Shown: positions 34,776-48,279, numbered from the stretch's first letter. The stretch: DNA of 64,000 nucleotides from Haemonchus contortus (GCA_000469685.2 LS997564.1:32250843-32314842); one strand, 5' to 3'. Numbers and translations are program-made. Notes: generated by a model not told the origin, from the letters alone.

Positions 34776-35999
34776 GCAGAATAGAAGAAAAAATATGGAA
34801 AGAAGTGAAGGAATCAAGAAAGAAAGAAATGAAGAAATGAAGAATGAATGAAAAAATCCAAGAACGGAAGGATATATCTTAGCAAGGCAGAAAACAATGT
34901 GTGCGATACCCCAGTGGTTGACTGAGCTTACGGCCTTACTGAGTGACGTAGTTGCCTACTGATCTAGCTGAACTTACAGCCAGGAAATTTATAGCCAAAA
35001 ATAGGAGGATAAATTCTCAATGACAACGCTGAACAGCTGACATACCGCCTTTGTACTGATGTAAAGGTGTAATGTCAAGGGTTGAACCCAATACTCAAAG
35101 CACATAGACATCTCTGGGACAAGTTAAATCACCGTCAATAAGGTAGCAGTCCACGAAACTACGAAAATCTGAGTGCGAAAGGCAAATGCTGTAAAGAGTC
35201 GTAATTAGCAAGAAATCAACTACAAAATTTCGCTTACTCCTGCAAAAGCTCAGCTGAAAAACTCTTAACATTCACCCACCTTTGAGTGGTAACAAGTAAT
35301 TTTACTCCCCCCCCCCGCTGGCCTGATCACCCATGGGAACTAGTCAAATAAGAAAGCCCAAGAGTCGAACCTAACTTCCAATGTGGAAAAAATTCGAGAA
35401 ATCAGGACGGTAGTGGATTCGATCCTGCATAGGTTTGGTAGGACCTGACTGGTAACCGAATATGTAACTACACAAAAGGGGCTTAGCCTGGGTGAATAGT
35501 ATGAAACCATCAACTTAAAGGAAAGAAGGCTTTTGGAAGCTTGCCACAGAGTAACCTGAATGATATTGATCCATGGATTTCACCGCTGATAACGCTACAG
35601 GCAATAGCGCCACCCGGTGCCTAGTCAACCACGCCTATCATCGAGACAACTAGCTAATGGGTCTTTGGAACTCAAAAGCCGACCTCAGTTATGTCATTAA
35701 TTTACATCAAGGAAAAATAAAGAAAAATTCGATTTCTTAACTTTTTGGTCTCTATGTCTCTGGTGGGACTTCTGAGCCTTTCCAGCGCATATATCATTCG
35801 GCCAGTCCAAAAGCTTACTAGAATGTCTAGATGGGTAAGTTGAGAAGGTATGTAATGAAGGGTTACTAGTGCGATTCAAATAACCCTAAACATTTTTACC
35901 GACATGGTCTGCGATGCCCATCCTATAGAGATGGACCGGGTGGGCTGTCAGAATTCAGTGCTTCATCTTCCAAATCGATGATAGCCATCAATTTTCGGG
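34776..35999. other. Purine-rich tract, then nothing recognised
   Basis: 34790-34860 is a GAA/GAAT-rich purine strand. A 10-base C run lies at 35307-35316. No gene seen. Confidence 0.4.
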
Positions 36000-36150
36000 A
36001 AGCGCGACAACTGCCGAAGCTCATCTGTATGCTCGATTTCTACTAGCGCACGCTGCACAAGAATAATGACCACGGTCGGCCGATATACGGAAGGTCACGT
36101 GGTGAGAAACGACCACTGCGGTTTTGTGTTGGCTTATGGGCGATTCAAAT
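36000..36150. promoter_or_regulatory. GC-richer island, candidate regulatory block
   Basis: CpG-containing patch with CACGTG (E-box, near 36106) and CGGTCGGCCGATATACGG. No frame of interest. Compositional inference only. Confidence 0.22.
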
Positions 36151-38230
36151 GCCTTTTACCAGGGGGTAACGAGCAATATGGGTTAGGATAAAAGGGACTG
36201 ATCGATTTTTCTAGATTGCGCCACGAATCAGACTTGTGAGCAGAACTGCATTCACATTCGAAACCCCACTCGGCCTATTCAAAGAGTAAGGTGCTCTAGC
36301 GGACACATATGTCAAACTTCGGCTTTCTAGAAGCTTCTGGGACCAACTAATCGGCCCAGGAAGCATGAAAATCTGGTGATTTGGAAAGGACCCAATCCAG
36401 GGACTGATTAGCCTATCGTTGGGTGCTGGCGGGGCAGGTGACCCATAAATCCATAGCCTAAGTACTGATACCTCGGCTGAAGAAGTAATGAGGAGTAATC
36501 TGATGAACTTGGATTTTCCGGGATGCTAGAGTACTGCGCCTACTCAAATAGGCAGCTCAAAAATGTAAACCTTCTCACTAGAACTTTGAAAGTACCACTA
36601 GTTCACCTAAGACTTGGGCTAAATTCCATTAAGTTGGACAGTGTAGGGACCCGTCAACAACATATACATTCAAAGTGGAAAAACTCCTTGTTTTTCGCGT
36701 CTCCAATGAATTTCAATGAATAAATAAACGAGTTCTTGGTAAGAAACACTAACAGAGTATGAGATGAAAAATTCACCTATTCAAACTTCAATTGAAAAAA
36801 AAGCCTTTTTAAGTTTTTTGAATTAGCGGAGGCTATGAAAACGTAGTTGACAGAAATCAAACACAAATGAGGTCATGATAGCATAACGAGGATGAAGCTA
36901 CCCTCAAAATCACTAAAGAGCGAGCCGTAGTCTTCAGCCTTCTCGGAAAATCAGGAATCGAATTCTAGGCAGTCCATAATTCCTAGGTCTAGCATTAGGT
37001 CAGAAGGCCGATATCATGAAGTAGTTCCCCACTCAGGTCGACTAATGTAAGATCAGCGAAATTTTCATTGCCACAGAGGTCGATGCTCTGTTCTTATTGG
37101 TATTGGAGGCTGAAAACCCACGGTGGAAATGTAGCTCATGCGTAAAGGACTCACCTTTATCCCTAACACGAAGCGCTAGAACGCTGAGAATGAGCGACGG
37201 CCCGATTTTACCTAGGCTCGGAGATGGCTCTCAGGCAGGGGTATTTAGTTTTATAACCTAAACTTCAGGAGTGAAGGAGCACCGGCGTCCCCTCATTCCG
37301 AAGACTGGTAAGAGCAATATCCTCCCACGGTCCACCCAACTACACTTCTATCTGGTTCTAGTGGTTGCTCACAGATTCAAAAGGGTTTTTGGCCACATCG
37401 ATTTTGTGAACATGGTCCAACCCGACGCTTCACGAAAAAGAACGCATCAATCTAAAGTGCTGTATACTTTTACTTGATCCAAGTGACAGAAAGGTGCGTA
37501 CCGGAGTATTCTGCGAGAGTTCAGAATTAATTAGGCTAAACGCGTTCAACTTTATGTAAGCTCGACGGGTTCCACATGTGTTATCAAACAAAAATTTGTA
37601 AAAAGAAATATTCTTAAAGGAAATTAGCTAGATGAGATTGAGATAGATCGTTTCTACACCCCTCAAACTTCCCACCTACAATAGGTATGAGGGCGTTACA
37701 ACTGGAAAATAATGATCGAGTAAAATATGTCAGTCCTGTAGAAATATCTGATAGAGAATGAAGCGATTCAGCAGCAGGATCTGCCCTTTAAATCCCCTCC
37801 CTGAAAACCGAGACCAAAACCATCGGCATCGAAAGGGACAGGACGTAAACGGCTGTAGAAGGAAAGGCCGCACATGGCCCGCGGTGGAACAGTAATGGTG
37901 ATACCTGGATAGGTGGTCGATAACGCACAGGATTGATCAAATTGGTCATTTCTGAGATCAATCCTAAACATGAGCCATTTCGGTTCCGAGTGCTACGGTA
38001 TTTAACCAGTAAGGCAGTAACCAGCCCACAACATGGTAGCGCCTCAGATAACCCAGGCCCTTACTTTACACCCGGAGAGCTTTGAAACCAATAGGGTTTC
38101 AAAGGTACAAATATCAAGCGTCTCAAGAAAGTAGGGACATTCCCTGAATCCCTAGTAGGTCTCAGTTTTTCGAATCAGTACGGGTCACAGTACTTTCGTC
38201 AAAAAGCGTAAAAAGCTTTTAAATGCTTAT
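36151..38230. other. Nothing recognised
   Basis: Two kilobases without supportable genes, RNA genes or repeat pairs. Confidence 0.45.
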
Positions 38231-38402
38231 TTCGTCTGAACAGTGGTGGTGGCCAGCCAATTTAAAATTCAATGCTTTTATCCTCAAAATTAACCGTTCC
38301 TGAAGGCTCTATTAGTTTTGGCAGTAAATATCGATCCGGGGTTTGAACACGTGACCATGCCTGTGATAGTCGTCACTTGCCACTACACCACCTCCGCCAA
38401 CT
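38231..38402 (-). repeat. tRNA-derived SINE (family S1), 5' half
   Basis: On the minus strand the head GGCGGAGGTGGTGTAGTGG carries an exact A box (38380-38390). A weaker B box, TGTTCAAACCCC, follows. The body continues to GGATAAAAGCA and GGCTGGCCACCACC, then stops, so the 3' half is missing. Confidence 0.68.
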
Positions 38403-39309
38403 TACTACCCCTTTTAGTTAAAGTCCATTTCAATGTGTTAAAAATGGCATCCATACAGTCTATATAACTCTATGGAACCCGTTCTGAGCACTTTAGAGTC
38501 ATACAAATGCATTTTCACGTGTCCTCTTTCAAGTCGCCCAAACCTCCGGTTGAATGTCGACGACCCATGTGACAATCAGAGGTTCCTTGACAAAGAGTTG
38601 GGATATTTCGAACTACCCGGACCCCTTCAGAAAAACTGACTGCAGTGCGACACAATGAGCTAATCCGCCGTAATCTTTTGATTTCTAAGAAATCATGACA
38701 TCATTATAGGCGATAATAGTTGTTTGGTTGTAATCCATTCATTACACAAGTAAAATTCGAAAACTAAATAGAGTTGACGCATTGCTTATGGAGTACTGAT
38801 GCGGTACTGAGGACAATGTGGAGGTCATATCTACGTTGAACCTCAATCCTACCCGCTAGAATGGGGACGGGACTTCCCAGGTGGACGTAAGTACAACTTT
38901 TTTCATGGTTTTGGGACGTCGTCATTCTAGTGGCTGTGAAGGAGGCTGTTCTGCAACGGAAGCCAAAAAAAATCGCTGTTTTGTGCCCCATTCACCGGAT
39001 GATTTGCTAGTCGAATCTTTACTGAGACGATCACGTTGGTCCTAGTCAATCCTGTAACTTGGACCCCTTCAGGAGGGTTACCAACCTCTCCAGAGCATTT
39101 TCTCATTTTACGTCTATTCTTGTGGTTCTGAAGGATTTCTGCGACCAGAAATTCGAGCTATTTGAACCTATCTTCTGAATTTGGGAATTGAAGCACTAAT
39201 TAGTATTTAATGAACGCTGAACTCACAGAAGGCAGCAGATCAGCTCGGATAGAAAACCAGATCAAATAGAACTCACATATGCTGTAGGGAACTGAATGGG
39301 TGGCCTAGG
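38403..39309. other. Nothing recognised
   Basis: No supportable feature. Confidence 0.45.
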
Positions 39310-39560
39310 TCAGGTTGTCAATTCGTCGTCATTCAGTCTGTGTGATGGTCGTGAACGTTGTTGGAAGGATTCGGGTGTCGAGTGATCGAGTGTGCATCGT
39401 GGCGTCAGCGCTGGCGTTGGCGTCGGCGATGGCTGCGGCGCCGGCGATGGCGGCGGCGGCAGCGGCGGCAGCGGCAGGTCTTCGGCCCGATGATTAATGC
39501 TTCGTAGGCTGCACTCAGTCAGAGACGGCTGTGGCTGGCTGGCTCCACTCGCCAACAGCG
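39310..39560. other. GGC/GCN-rich island (trinucleotide repeats)
   Basis: GC-rich island centred on an imperfect GCG/GGC trinucleotide run (39405-39480). In-frame reading gives poly-alanine on the plus strand or proline-rich peptide on the minus strand (part of a 123-codon frame, 39310-39681). Such runs occur in regulatory proteins and in 5' UTRs, but neither flank shows a domain. Exon, promoter or simple repeat cannot be separated by eye. Confidence 0.4.
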
Positions 39561-41701
39561 CAATAAATGGTGTTCGCTCCACGGTCAACAGCTCTGGCCA
39601 TAATTCTTTTGACATCACTTTATCACTGTCGCCTACGCTTTTTTTCCTTCCTTCCAAACAGTTGCTACCGCCATCTGTCAAGTTGACTCTTTCTCTGACC
39701 CTCTTATCCCTTTGTACCTAGGCAATAAGTGGAATCTATCGCATTCTATCCTCAAAGTACCAGAAGTAGGGTCTCATTCCGATCGAGTATTCATATTTAA
39801 TGAGGTTATCGTCAGAGTCCGGCATCAGGAAGGTGGGGACAACGGAAACTGCAAGAATGAATTCATGAAATGGGTAGGAACGCTGAGCAAAGTGGATTTC
39901 AGGATGAAACCTTCTGAAGCCTACTGATAGGAAAACTTCTAGAATCTTCTGGTAAACTTCAATTCACTGCTGTTTAACTTTCATATCCTCTCTCAAATCT
40001 TAAAATCTCCTCCTGCCATTGGAACTCCCAGCATTCTTCTCTGGAGGTGGCGTTCTGGTGGGCGCAGTGCAACCTTTCCGGGTCTAACGATTCCTACATA
40101 TTTTGAACTCGAGGCATTCCTTTGGATGACCGCTCTGAAAAAGCTAAATCTTCAAAAGTAACCATTTGATCAAGTTCCGTATCCATTAGGTGGTAATTAA
40201 GATGGCCTAGGGACAGTCTGGGAAGATAACCGCTTAGGGTAGTACCCTTTTGACGTGTCCTGTAATCAAAGAGGGAATCGAATTATTGCTGGTCGATACC
40301 GTAGTCGGAACAATTTCCTTCGACGCTGGTGCGTTCATTTAATGCACCGGAATCGAAAAATGCTGGTGGATAATTTTTAGGAAGATTGTGAAACATCCTC
40401 ATTTCTCCCGTCGTCGAAACCCCGTCACGATGATTTGGGCTAGACGAAATACCTCCTTCAGGGTAGTTCCATGAAAATAGCTCAACAAATAGTAAACGTA
40501 GATTAGGCTCCAGCTCCGTAGGCGGACTGTACGAGTAGCATTTAGGGTAGTAAAATCTGCTCAGGTTTTTACCTTGAAGTCAATGAATTTAGGGTCTAAT
40601 CTGCCTATGGAAATTAAGTTAGCAAAGTTACCCAATTGAAGTACTTTTAAAGCGAAAGGGGTTTGCAAGTTATTAATTTTGTCTCCTTTATTTTGATGGG
40701 TAATCAATATTGAGGTAGGGATTGTAGAAACTGTAGAAAAGTTTTCATGATCTCCTGACGACGACGAATGGAATCTCATTCAAACAATATTATTTTTCGT
40801 AACATCCGCTATCGTTATCTTATCACATCACATCGAACGTAGCTCGGCTGATAATAGGCGTGGCAAGCAGTGACTGAGTCTGGGTCAACTATATAGCAAT
40901 TCCTGATGGGAAAAATAAGATGAAAAAGGCTTGCCTACTATCGATCGTTTGGCAATGTGCCATGCCTTGGAGTTCTAGTGACTTTTCTAATAAAGGAAAT
41001 TCGGTTATATACTCCAATCTGTGCTTGTGGATCTGAGACAACAAAATCTGTTGAGTGTCTGCAGAGGCATGGCAGGTTGTACCTCCCGATAGTGGTACGT
41101 TACGGTACTCAAAGGGATCGATGTCACGATTTTTGCTCTCCTACTCCTAACTCTACTTCCAGCGGTTCCGCGTGGTGGCGAAAACCCTTCTCGATGAACG
41201 CAGAAGGACCTAGCTCCTAGGGAACTCAGCAGAAATCGGGTTCGAGAACTGTACTAGTTGGGTTGTCGGAGTAAGCTCCCAATTAGCTCCTGAGTGCTTT
41301 GTGGGGGGAGCAGAGAGTTAGAATCATTCTATGCTGGTCTCAATTCATTATGAAGCAACCCCTCCATGTGCTATCTGACATGTACAAGTTATTGAGGATG
41401 ATACGGTCAAGAGGTCCTATGGCAGTGCTCTCTGGAGGAGAGTGGAGGAAGGGATCTGAATGTTATTCCCTAAAAGCGATGTTACTGCTTGGCAGCTCAT
41501 ATTCAATAGGCGGCTATTGAGGGAAGTCCTAGCGAGCACGCTGAGGTAATGCTGCAGGAAGATAACCGTTTGAATGGAATCCCTGTTGGTTGTGAATAGC
41601 AATGGCTGACATTGACAACAATGGGACATTCGAAGGGCTGAAGCCGTTTGTGAGAGGCTTTCATTGCCTTTTTTGAACATCGAGACCATACCCTTTTTTC
41701 G
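39561..41701. other. Nothing recognised
   Basis: Several 70-90-codon frames on both strands, none recognised. Confidence 0.45.
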
Positions 41702-41952
41702 GAAGCGCCCGCACCCCTACGTTCACTCAGAATTGTAGTGCCGCCCTGAATGCGAATGTGGCATATACAAAGACCCGCGGATCCAACCGATGTACGAAAT
41801 AATCTTTTATTCCGAGGACGAGTGTGGTATCAATTAAATGATCGCGTAGAGATAGAAGATTCGGTTGGCATAAGCGGTTATCGGGCCGGAATCTCGAACC
41901 GTGATCATACGTGTGGCCCTTAGCCCTTACAACTTCACCACCTCCGCCCATG
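41702..41952 (-). repeat. tRNA-derived SINE (family S1), diverged full-span copy
   Basis: Minus strand begins GGGCGGAGGTGGTGAAG, with a damaged A box, followed by B-box-like CACGGTTCGAGATTCC. The body (TTAATTGATACCACACTCGTC, TTCGTACATCGGTTGG, GCCACATTCGCATTC) runs to about 41702. Confidence 0.62.
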
Positions 41953-44089
41953 GATAGTGGATCTATTTATTTTCTCGAATGTGGCCTCATAAGTAAGCTA
42001 GAGCATATAATCTTCGTGATAGACAGACGTTCTGACAAACAAGCTTTGGCTGGCATTTGTTCAGTTTTGCCTAAAGAATGGATTTCTTTCACTGGAAGTA
42101 CGATTGCGGTACTCATCGTGGGAAAGTCGTCCACTTTGGCCTTTGCTGGGAGCTAATCGACTTCGCCCAAATTGTGGTACTATTCCTAACTCATCCTGTA
42201 ATCATTTTGAAATTGCCACTCTTTGGACTCTTATCCTTTTTCTCTAGGGGATTTTGTTTTTGTTTTTAATTGAGCTAGAAGAGAAACCGACTCTCCCCTT
42301 CTTTGTCACCGCTTCACACTGCCTATCATTCAGTGAATATTGGGCCCTTAAAACTGCTTGGAAGCGTAGTCAGATGGCTCCAGTTCGGCGATGGCCGTAC
42401 TTTCCGGCTCGTTGCCATTCTAACGTCACGTTCATGTCAGAAAAACCGATTCATCATAATCATTCGTCGTTATCTTTCGCGTTCACGCAACGCTGAACAA
42501 GCATGAAACGAATTCTCGCGTAGATCTCGTACCGTCCAATGTCTAGGCCATTGAATTCAGCCTCGAACACTCATTTTCTATGCATTCTACTGCTGTTTCA
42601 ATCGTTTCTCAGGCACGTTGTACCAGTTGAATCGAGAAACTTAGGAAATGATTGGTGCAAGATCGCCGCCTCTATTGAATCGGAACATGCCAAGGTCGTC
42701 ATCTACCAAGGTTAATGGTCAGAAGTACTGCGGGGAGGAAGTTTGGGAAAGGTGAGAAAAGGAGAACGTTAGTGAGTATGGGCTAGACCTGGTCCTCAGT
42801 GAGTACCCACAGTAGTCAGTGAGGTGATTGCCGTGGAAGCAGGAGGTTGGCTCGTTCAAATCAATCTCCTAGTCAAAACGGTTGTTAACACCCCTTCAAT
42901 TTTAGTCAAAAGTCGAGTACACGGCTCAGACCGAATATCAAGCCAAACTTACCTGCTTTTCTTGGATCTCCCACGCAGGTAGTCTCTTCTGGGATATTCC
43001 CTGAGAACCTCTGACGTATCGAAATCTTCGTGCAATACACATTGGTAACGTCATAGAGGCCCTGTCAACCTAACGAAGGCTACAGGAAGTCTATGGCATT
43101 GTCGGTTATTCCAACTGGTAAAAGACATGGCGCAGTAGCAGAAGGCGTTAGCTCGATATTGCAGGTTCCGCCTGGGTCACCCAATTCCTTGATTGAGTAG
43201 CAATTCTCATGGACTTCAACTGGACCTCTAATGATCAGTTCCATTAGAGTCTGCCCAGTCTGTCCGATAGGCTCTGTGGAGGGAAGGGTCTGACTACTCG
43301 ACAGAGTTGTGGAAGACTTGACGGTGGACATCTATAGAACGGCTTGTGATGTTACGGAACTTGTGGACCCCAAGGATTCATTTAGAATCATATAGGTTTA
43401 ACAAGGTTCCTGCCTTCTATCTTCTCTATTTACTTATTTCCTCTTGAATCTGCTAAATTCGGACGTTATGCTCTTTCAGATAGTCTCAAGTCACCCACTC
43501 GACTAGTAGGGGAACGTCCTTGAAGAAATTCTCCGTCATGGAGAGCGCCGCAATGATTTCACGCACCAAAGAAACACGTCATGTCGGCTTTTCTCTGGGA
43601 TTAAATACCTCCGACTTACTGTAGGTGGTATTTGAGGCGTTCCGAGAAGGCTCTCCAAGGCTTGGAAGGAAGTACTGCCATGGTAGGGCACTTCGCTGGT
43701 CCTCGAAGAATGTTTGATGAGCTCAGGCTTGTCAGGTGCCAGAGTGCAGTGGAGGCAGCCTTAATTAGGGGTGGCCGGCCAGCTAGTTATGGGTAATCAG
43801 TCACGTAGTCGATGTAGCCTTCAACTCTCTTGAATGAACTCGCAAATGCCAATAGTCCTGCTGCTCCCACATGCCTTCATTACCACTGTTGGCTGTGGGA
43901 TATGAACCTGAGCAGACCGGCACAAACGGCAAATTCGTCCTGAATGGCCCGGTCAAACTCTGGAGTGGAAGTAATGGGAGCCTGACGAGAAGTAGGCGTG
44001 GGTGAACTTTGTTCCCTACCCATGAACTTCGATATCGGCGAAAACTGTGACTGTAACATGCCACCTTCCCACCTCCCCGACCCCAAACA
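41953..44089. other. Gene-poor stretch with a GC-richer patch at 42360-42540
   Basis: The patch (GGCGATGGCCGTACTTTCCGG near 42397) also holds TCATCATAATCATTCGTCG. Overlapping plus-strand frames there are unrecognised. At 42812-42870 a TAGTCAGTGAGG..CGTTCAAATC pair resembles a second kind of tRNA-derived head. Confidence 0.35.
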
Positions 44090-44435
44090 GTTTCTTGTAT
44101 GTCATATGACAAGAACACGAGCTAGAATCATGACGCATTTACTCGTTTTACTCGACGGAGAGACTCGATTTTGGACGACACTCGAAACGAGTAGTGCGCA
44201 CGACGACGACATTTTGCGGAACTTTTTCCGTATCGCCCGTGTTACGGTAGCCGTCCAGGGCACGTCGCATCATATAGCAGTGACAGCGCTCTGCATCTCC
44301 CCTTTGCCCATAGTCTCTAGCCTGACTGGGCGACGAGAAATTCCACAGAAATCTGGTCGTATTTCGACGTTTTGCTATCGCATGTCAGTTGAGATTACTG
44401 TAGACACAAGTGGTGGTCTGTCTGGGTGACAAGTC
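44090..44435. promoter_or_regulatory. CpG-rich island, candidate conserved regulatory block
   Basis: About 4.2 kb upstream of ceh-13. Rich in CpG (GCGCACGACGACGACATTTTGCGG near 44196, split by A/T), with an inverted pair ACTCGTTT..AAACGAGT spaced about 50 bp apart. A 143-codon plus-strand frame (43998-44429, ATG start) crosses it without a recognisable domain. I favour regulatory DNA, but an exon is possible. Confidence 0.3.
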
Positions 44436-45699
44436 ACTTGAACTTTTCGGGTGACTTAATGAGCTCTGTTTCTGTGATTTATTGAGCCATTAACCCACTC
44501 GAAGATGTTTATCATATTGTACAGTTAACGGTTATTTATTTGTTTATTTGTAATACTACATAGTTAAACCGCAAGAAAAACCCGAATGACGTCAACTACA
44601 CGACCCAATACATCAATTTCATTCCCGTCCATGTTCATTTCTTACCCGCATAGGCGATCGGACAGAGGGGAACCCCGTGGTGTACCTAGTGGAAAGAAAA
44701 AAAAACGGAAAACTCCTGAGGAAATGTTTATTTTGAAAGTTCTCAGGGGAAAATTCTACCAAATAGCATCAATATTGTGGCGTGACCCCCCTCTCCTTAT
44801 CCACACCCCCTCCCTTGGCCCCCGTCCCCACTCCCCCACTTTTTTCTGGTCTATTTTACCTCGACAGTAAAAGATACCATCAGAAACTGCTGGCAACTCA
44901 AGAAAGACCCCGTTTCGAATAAAATAACAAGGAGTTGGTTGGCACAATTTGTATTTTGGAAGAAAATATAAAGAAAAATCTTAGAAATATTTCATTTCCA
45001 AATGGGAGCCAAACATGAACTCCTGCATAGCTCGAAAGAAACTTCAAATCGAATTGGGTTGCAAAAAATTCTGTAGGCCATATTATTATCTCAGTGGTAT
45101 ATCTTTGAAAATACATTTTTCAAGGAAGGGGTGGCGGGAGTGACGTCAGCTTGTGAAATAACCGTCTCCTTGAACAAAAGTAGGATGAAATTACTTTTAC
45201 CATTGGTAAGTAAGTTTCACTTGATGGATAATGTGTCTGTCGGACGTCCCATGGGATTCCTGAGCCACCAAATGACATCAAAAGTTTAAAATTCTGCGTA
45301 GAACATGAACATGACATACCGATTCCTGTTCGACAGATAGCAGTAGTAGAAGCTATCAGAATGTTGCAAAAGGGAAGAATAGCCATGCTCGAAAATCCAA
45401 TCCCATCTGATCGGACCTCGAGCTTTAGAGTTTTTCAAAAGCTCCTACGTTTGCAGGCAGGCCGCCATCATTTTTTTGGCGTACAGCCATACTTTAGATG
45501 TCCCTTTCTAAATGTCGCTGAAGTTTGGTCCACAAAAGGACCATAAATTTTGTTGAACGGCATCGGAAGACTTTTCGGCTGACGCCCACTTCAAACACCT
45601 TCCTTAAACCCTCTGTGAGCTTTCCCAGGCACATTTTGCAGCCTTGTCTAATCCCCAGTCTCCCAGAAGGCAATTTTTCATCGGCCACTATCTCCATCT
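44436..45699. other. Nothing firm
   Basis: A 67-codon minus-strand frame (45494-45697) has protein-like composition but no known motif. The rest is AT-rich. Confidence 0.4.
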
Positions 45700-45890
45700 T
45701 CGTTGCGGCTGTTGCGATGCGGTTGTGATGCGCAGTTTTTGCCTAAGCAAACATTTGTCGTCTGGAGGTCGTGCCCCGTACAGTCGTCGTCCGCGCGTCC
45801 GTTCACCTCGCCGAAGATTTATGGCCCTCGTCGTCGATTATGCGCAATTAGTACACTATTGACTTCGGCCCAGTTAACGGTCAATTTTTG
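45700..45890. promoter_or_regulatory. CpG-rich island with TTTATGG and GATTATG sites, candidate Hox-flank enhancer
   Basis: About 2.8 kb upstream of the ceh-13 start. Dense CpG (GTCGTCCGCGCGTCCG near 45787) followed by GATTTATGGCC (45817-45827) and GATTATGCGCAATTAG (45836-45851), several homeodomain-type cores within 40 bp. Short overlapping frames are not convincing. The regulatory role is inference. Confidence 0.33.
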
Positions 45891-46789
45891 GTTCCTTCTG
45901 GTCAGTCAACAGTCAAAAAACATTTGTCTTCATTGTGCTGTTGGACACAGGTCAGTGAAATTTAGGTGACAGATTACTTTTGAATGTCGATGTATAGGCG
46001 TAGCTGACAGTAACCAACCAGGATTGCTAAAAAAAAACTTGCTACAAAATGTAATTCCGATAAGTTCGACCTTAGAATCCTCTAGTTGTTTCCTCGAGCT
46101 TCTTGTTTTCCGCAGAAAAAGATATCAAAAGTTCTCAGCCTGTTTCATAGTTCACATGCAGTTTCTGCCGTCTCAGCCTTATACCAGTCAGGCAGACGAG
46201 TCTTCAGTGAGCTGATGTCATGGGGAGTGACCTACTCATACCTGACTTATACGCTTTCAAAGTTATCGTCGAGCTACGTAGCTCAATCTAATTGAATGGA
46301 GCGATTTTCAAAAAATGTTAGGAGCCGTGTCGAACTGGGACATCACTTTCTTGAATACCTCTAAAGATTCAGTAAAGTGACCACTCATAGTGATTTCTGG
46401 CAAAATCTTCGAAGACACTGCGAGTTCGGGTTCCCATTCGGGTTGCTTAGGATGATGATGCAAGTTTAAGGACGGAACAAACCATCTCAACCATTTCATT
46501 CCTAAGGACCTTTCTAACTTCGGATTTTACTCAAGCCCTTTCCTCCATTTACCCCTCTGCCTTTAAATTGCTCCAGTTAGGTTGAATTTTTTTCCGCTTT
46601 TCCCTTCGAAGAATTACCTTGAATGCGTGTGGTTCCAACCTGGAAGACGAATTTGTACCTACTAGCCGAAGTCAATCGTGAAAATTCCTATCAGAAAAAA
46701 ATTCATGGAATCATTTTTTTCTTGAAATTCGGAAAATTTAGGTGAATGATCGTGACAATCACTTTCTCTGCGTACTTTTTTCATTCTCG
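45891..46789. other. Nothing recognised
   Basis: No supportable feature. Confidence 0.45.
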
Positions 46790-47642
46790 TTCATACTTTT
46801 ACTCGATTGAAAAAGGTCCTCTCAGTTGTTACGTGATCGTATTTCTTCATCAATAACGCAACGGCATTGCAGTTTTTTGATGTATTCCCATATCGGTGCG
46901 TTCCATCAGAGTTGCAAAGAAGCTGACGATGCGCTGCTGAGTTTTCAACGCAGGCAGCGAGAAATCGGATTTTTTCCTCAAATGCCTTTTGTTGAAGTTT
47001 ATTCTGCCTATTAATTGGTTGGAATCTTCCTAAATCCACTTCCGATCTTCTTACGTTCTCGCTTAGCCACAATCTGATCACTTCCCCCATAAATCTTGGG
47101 GATTCGTAGTTTGTTGATTAATGGCCGTTCTCCACATCGGCGGCTCATTTGTTTTCTGTTGAGGCAGCTCGCACGAGCATGGCGATTTTACTGTAACGGA
47201 GAAGGACCACATTTCGTTCAACAAACTAAATTTCTGTGAAAATACGAAGCTGGCGGTTACTAAAGCTTTTCTGAAGGACATAGGATTCTGAACGAAGTCA
47301 AATGTGTGGCGCATTGTGGAGAAAACGCTTGACTTCGTTCTTATTTTCACTATAGCTATCAACGTATTTAACTACACAATCAGCTTGCTCTTTAGGGTTT
47401 CCAGATGACTGGCAATGGAGCAGACCCCGCAGGGATTGGTAGATTGTACCCAGGCTTTTGCAAGTTCCTTTTTTTTCGAGAAGCACCCACCAGAGCCACT
47501 CTACGTGACGACCGCTTGCCCTCCGATTCACACTGGTCTTATAAGGGAATGCAACATGTCGATGCTCCCCTTCTCCCATGGGCATTGCCCTCATGGTGGA
47601 TCTTCTGTGTGTTCGATGGATTGGCAGTGAAACCTCTGACAT
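46790..47642 (-). pseudogene. Possible decayed coding remnant, unrecognised
   Basis: Three minus-strand frames succeed one another with short overlaps (47298-47642, 47078-47362, 46791-47090). Their composition is protein-like, for example LLHCQSSGNPKEQADCVVKYV and FQPINRQNKLQQKAFEEKIR, as expected of a frameshifted gene or transposon ORF. No catalytic signature is visible, so neither family nor function can be assigned. Chance openness is a real alternative. Confidence 0.28.
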
Positions 47643-48279
47643 ACATTAATGGTTATACAACCAGTCTCACTCACGATAGGGATATGCACTCCGGTCCATG
47701 TCTTATCGGATTCGGAGCCTTCGTTGGTTGTTTGGGAGCTGGAAATGAATAGATCCAATCTGGAATCCGTCCAGAAGTCCTTCTTCGAATGGCTCTACTG
47801 GTTCTTCTGTCACAAATCGATAAGTACGATCGCTCCTACATAAGGCTATTTGGGAAGAGGGCTGGAATTCCTGAAAAGGTGTCAGAGTTAAGGTCTTTTT
47901 CTGTAAGTTAACCGGGGAACAAAGTTACTTTGAGCCCTCCCAGGAAGGTCGCCCTGACGAAAAGGTCCGCTCCCTATTTTCTACCACAAAGGGTCCTGAT
48001 TGAGAACTTTGTATTGCCAGTCTTCCAAGAATTTTTGATTTCGTGGCAACTTTGGAAGAACTCAATTTCACTCTTTTTCAAAGTTCCTTTCAAGTTACTG
48101 TCCACTGCTCGCTCATGGCCATCCCAAATCTCCCTAAAAATCATCTATTTGTGGGTACCTGAGTAAAGTTTTTTGGAATGATTTCACCGTTCTCGCTCAT
48201 CCACCACTGTCATATTCCGTTCTGATCCCAAGCCGTGTCCATTCCTCTTCCTATCGCATCCCTCTCCGTTTAATGTCGT
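47643..48279. other. Nothing recognised
   Basis: AT-rich upstream flank of ceh-13. No frames of note. Confidence 0.45.

Noticed and set aside
44162..44230. Possible microRNA hairpin from ACTCGTTT..AAACGAGT
   Set aside because: Pairing stops after about 9 bp; the remaining arms are not complementary.
43998..44429. 143-codon plus-strand ATG frame
   Set aside because: No recognisable domain or flanking splice signals; the island is better explained as noncoding GC-rich DNA.
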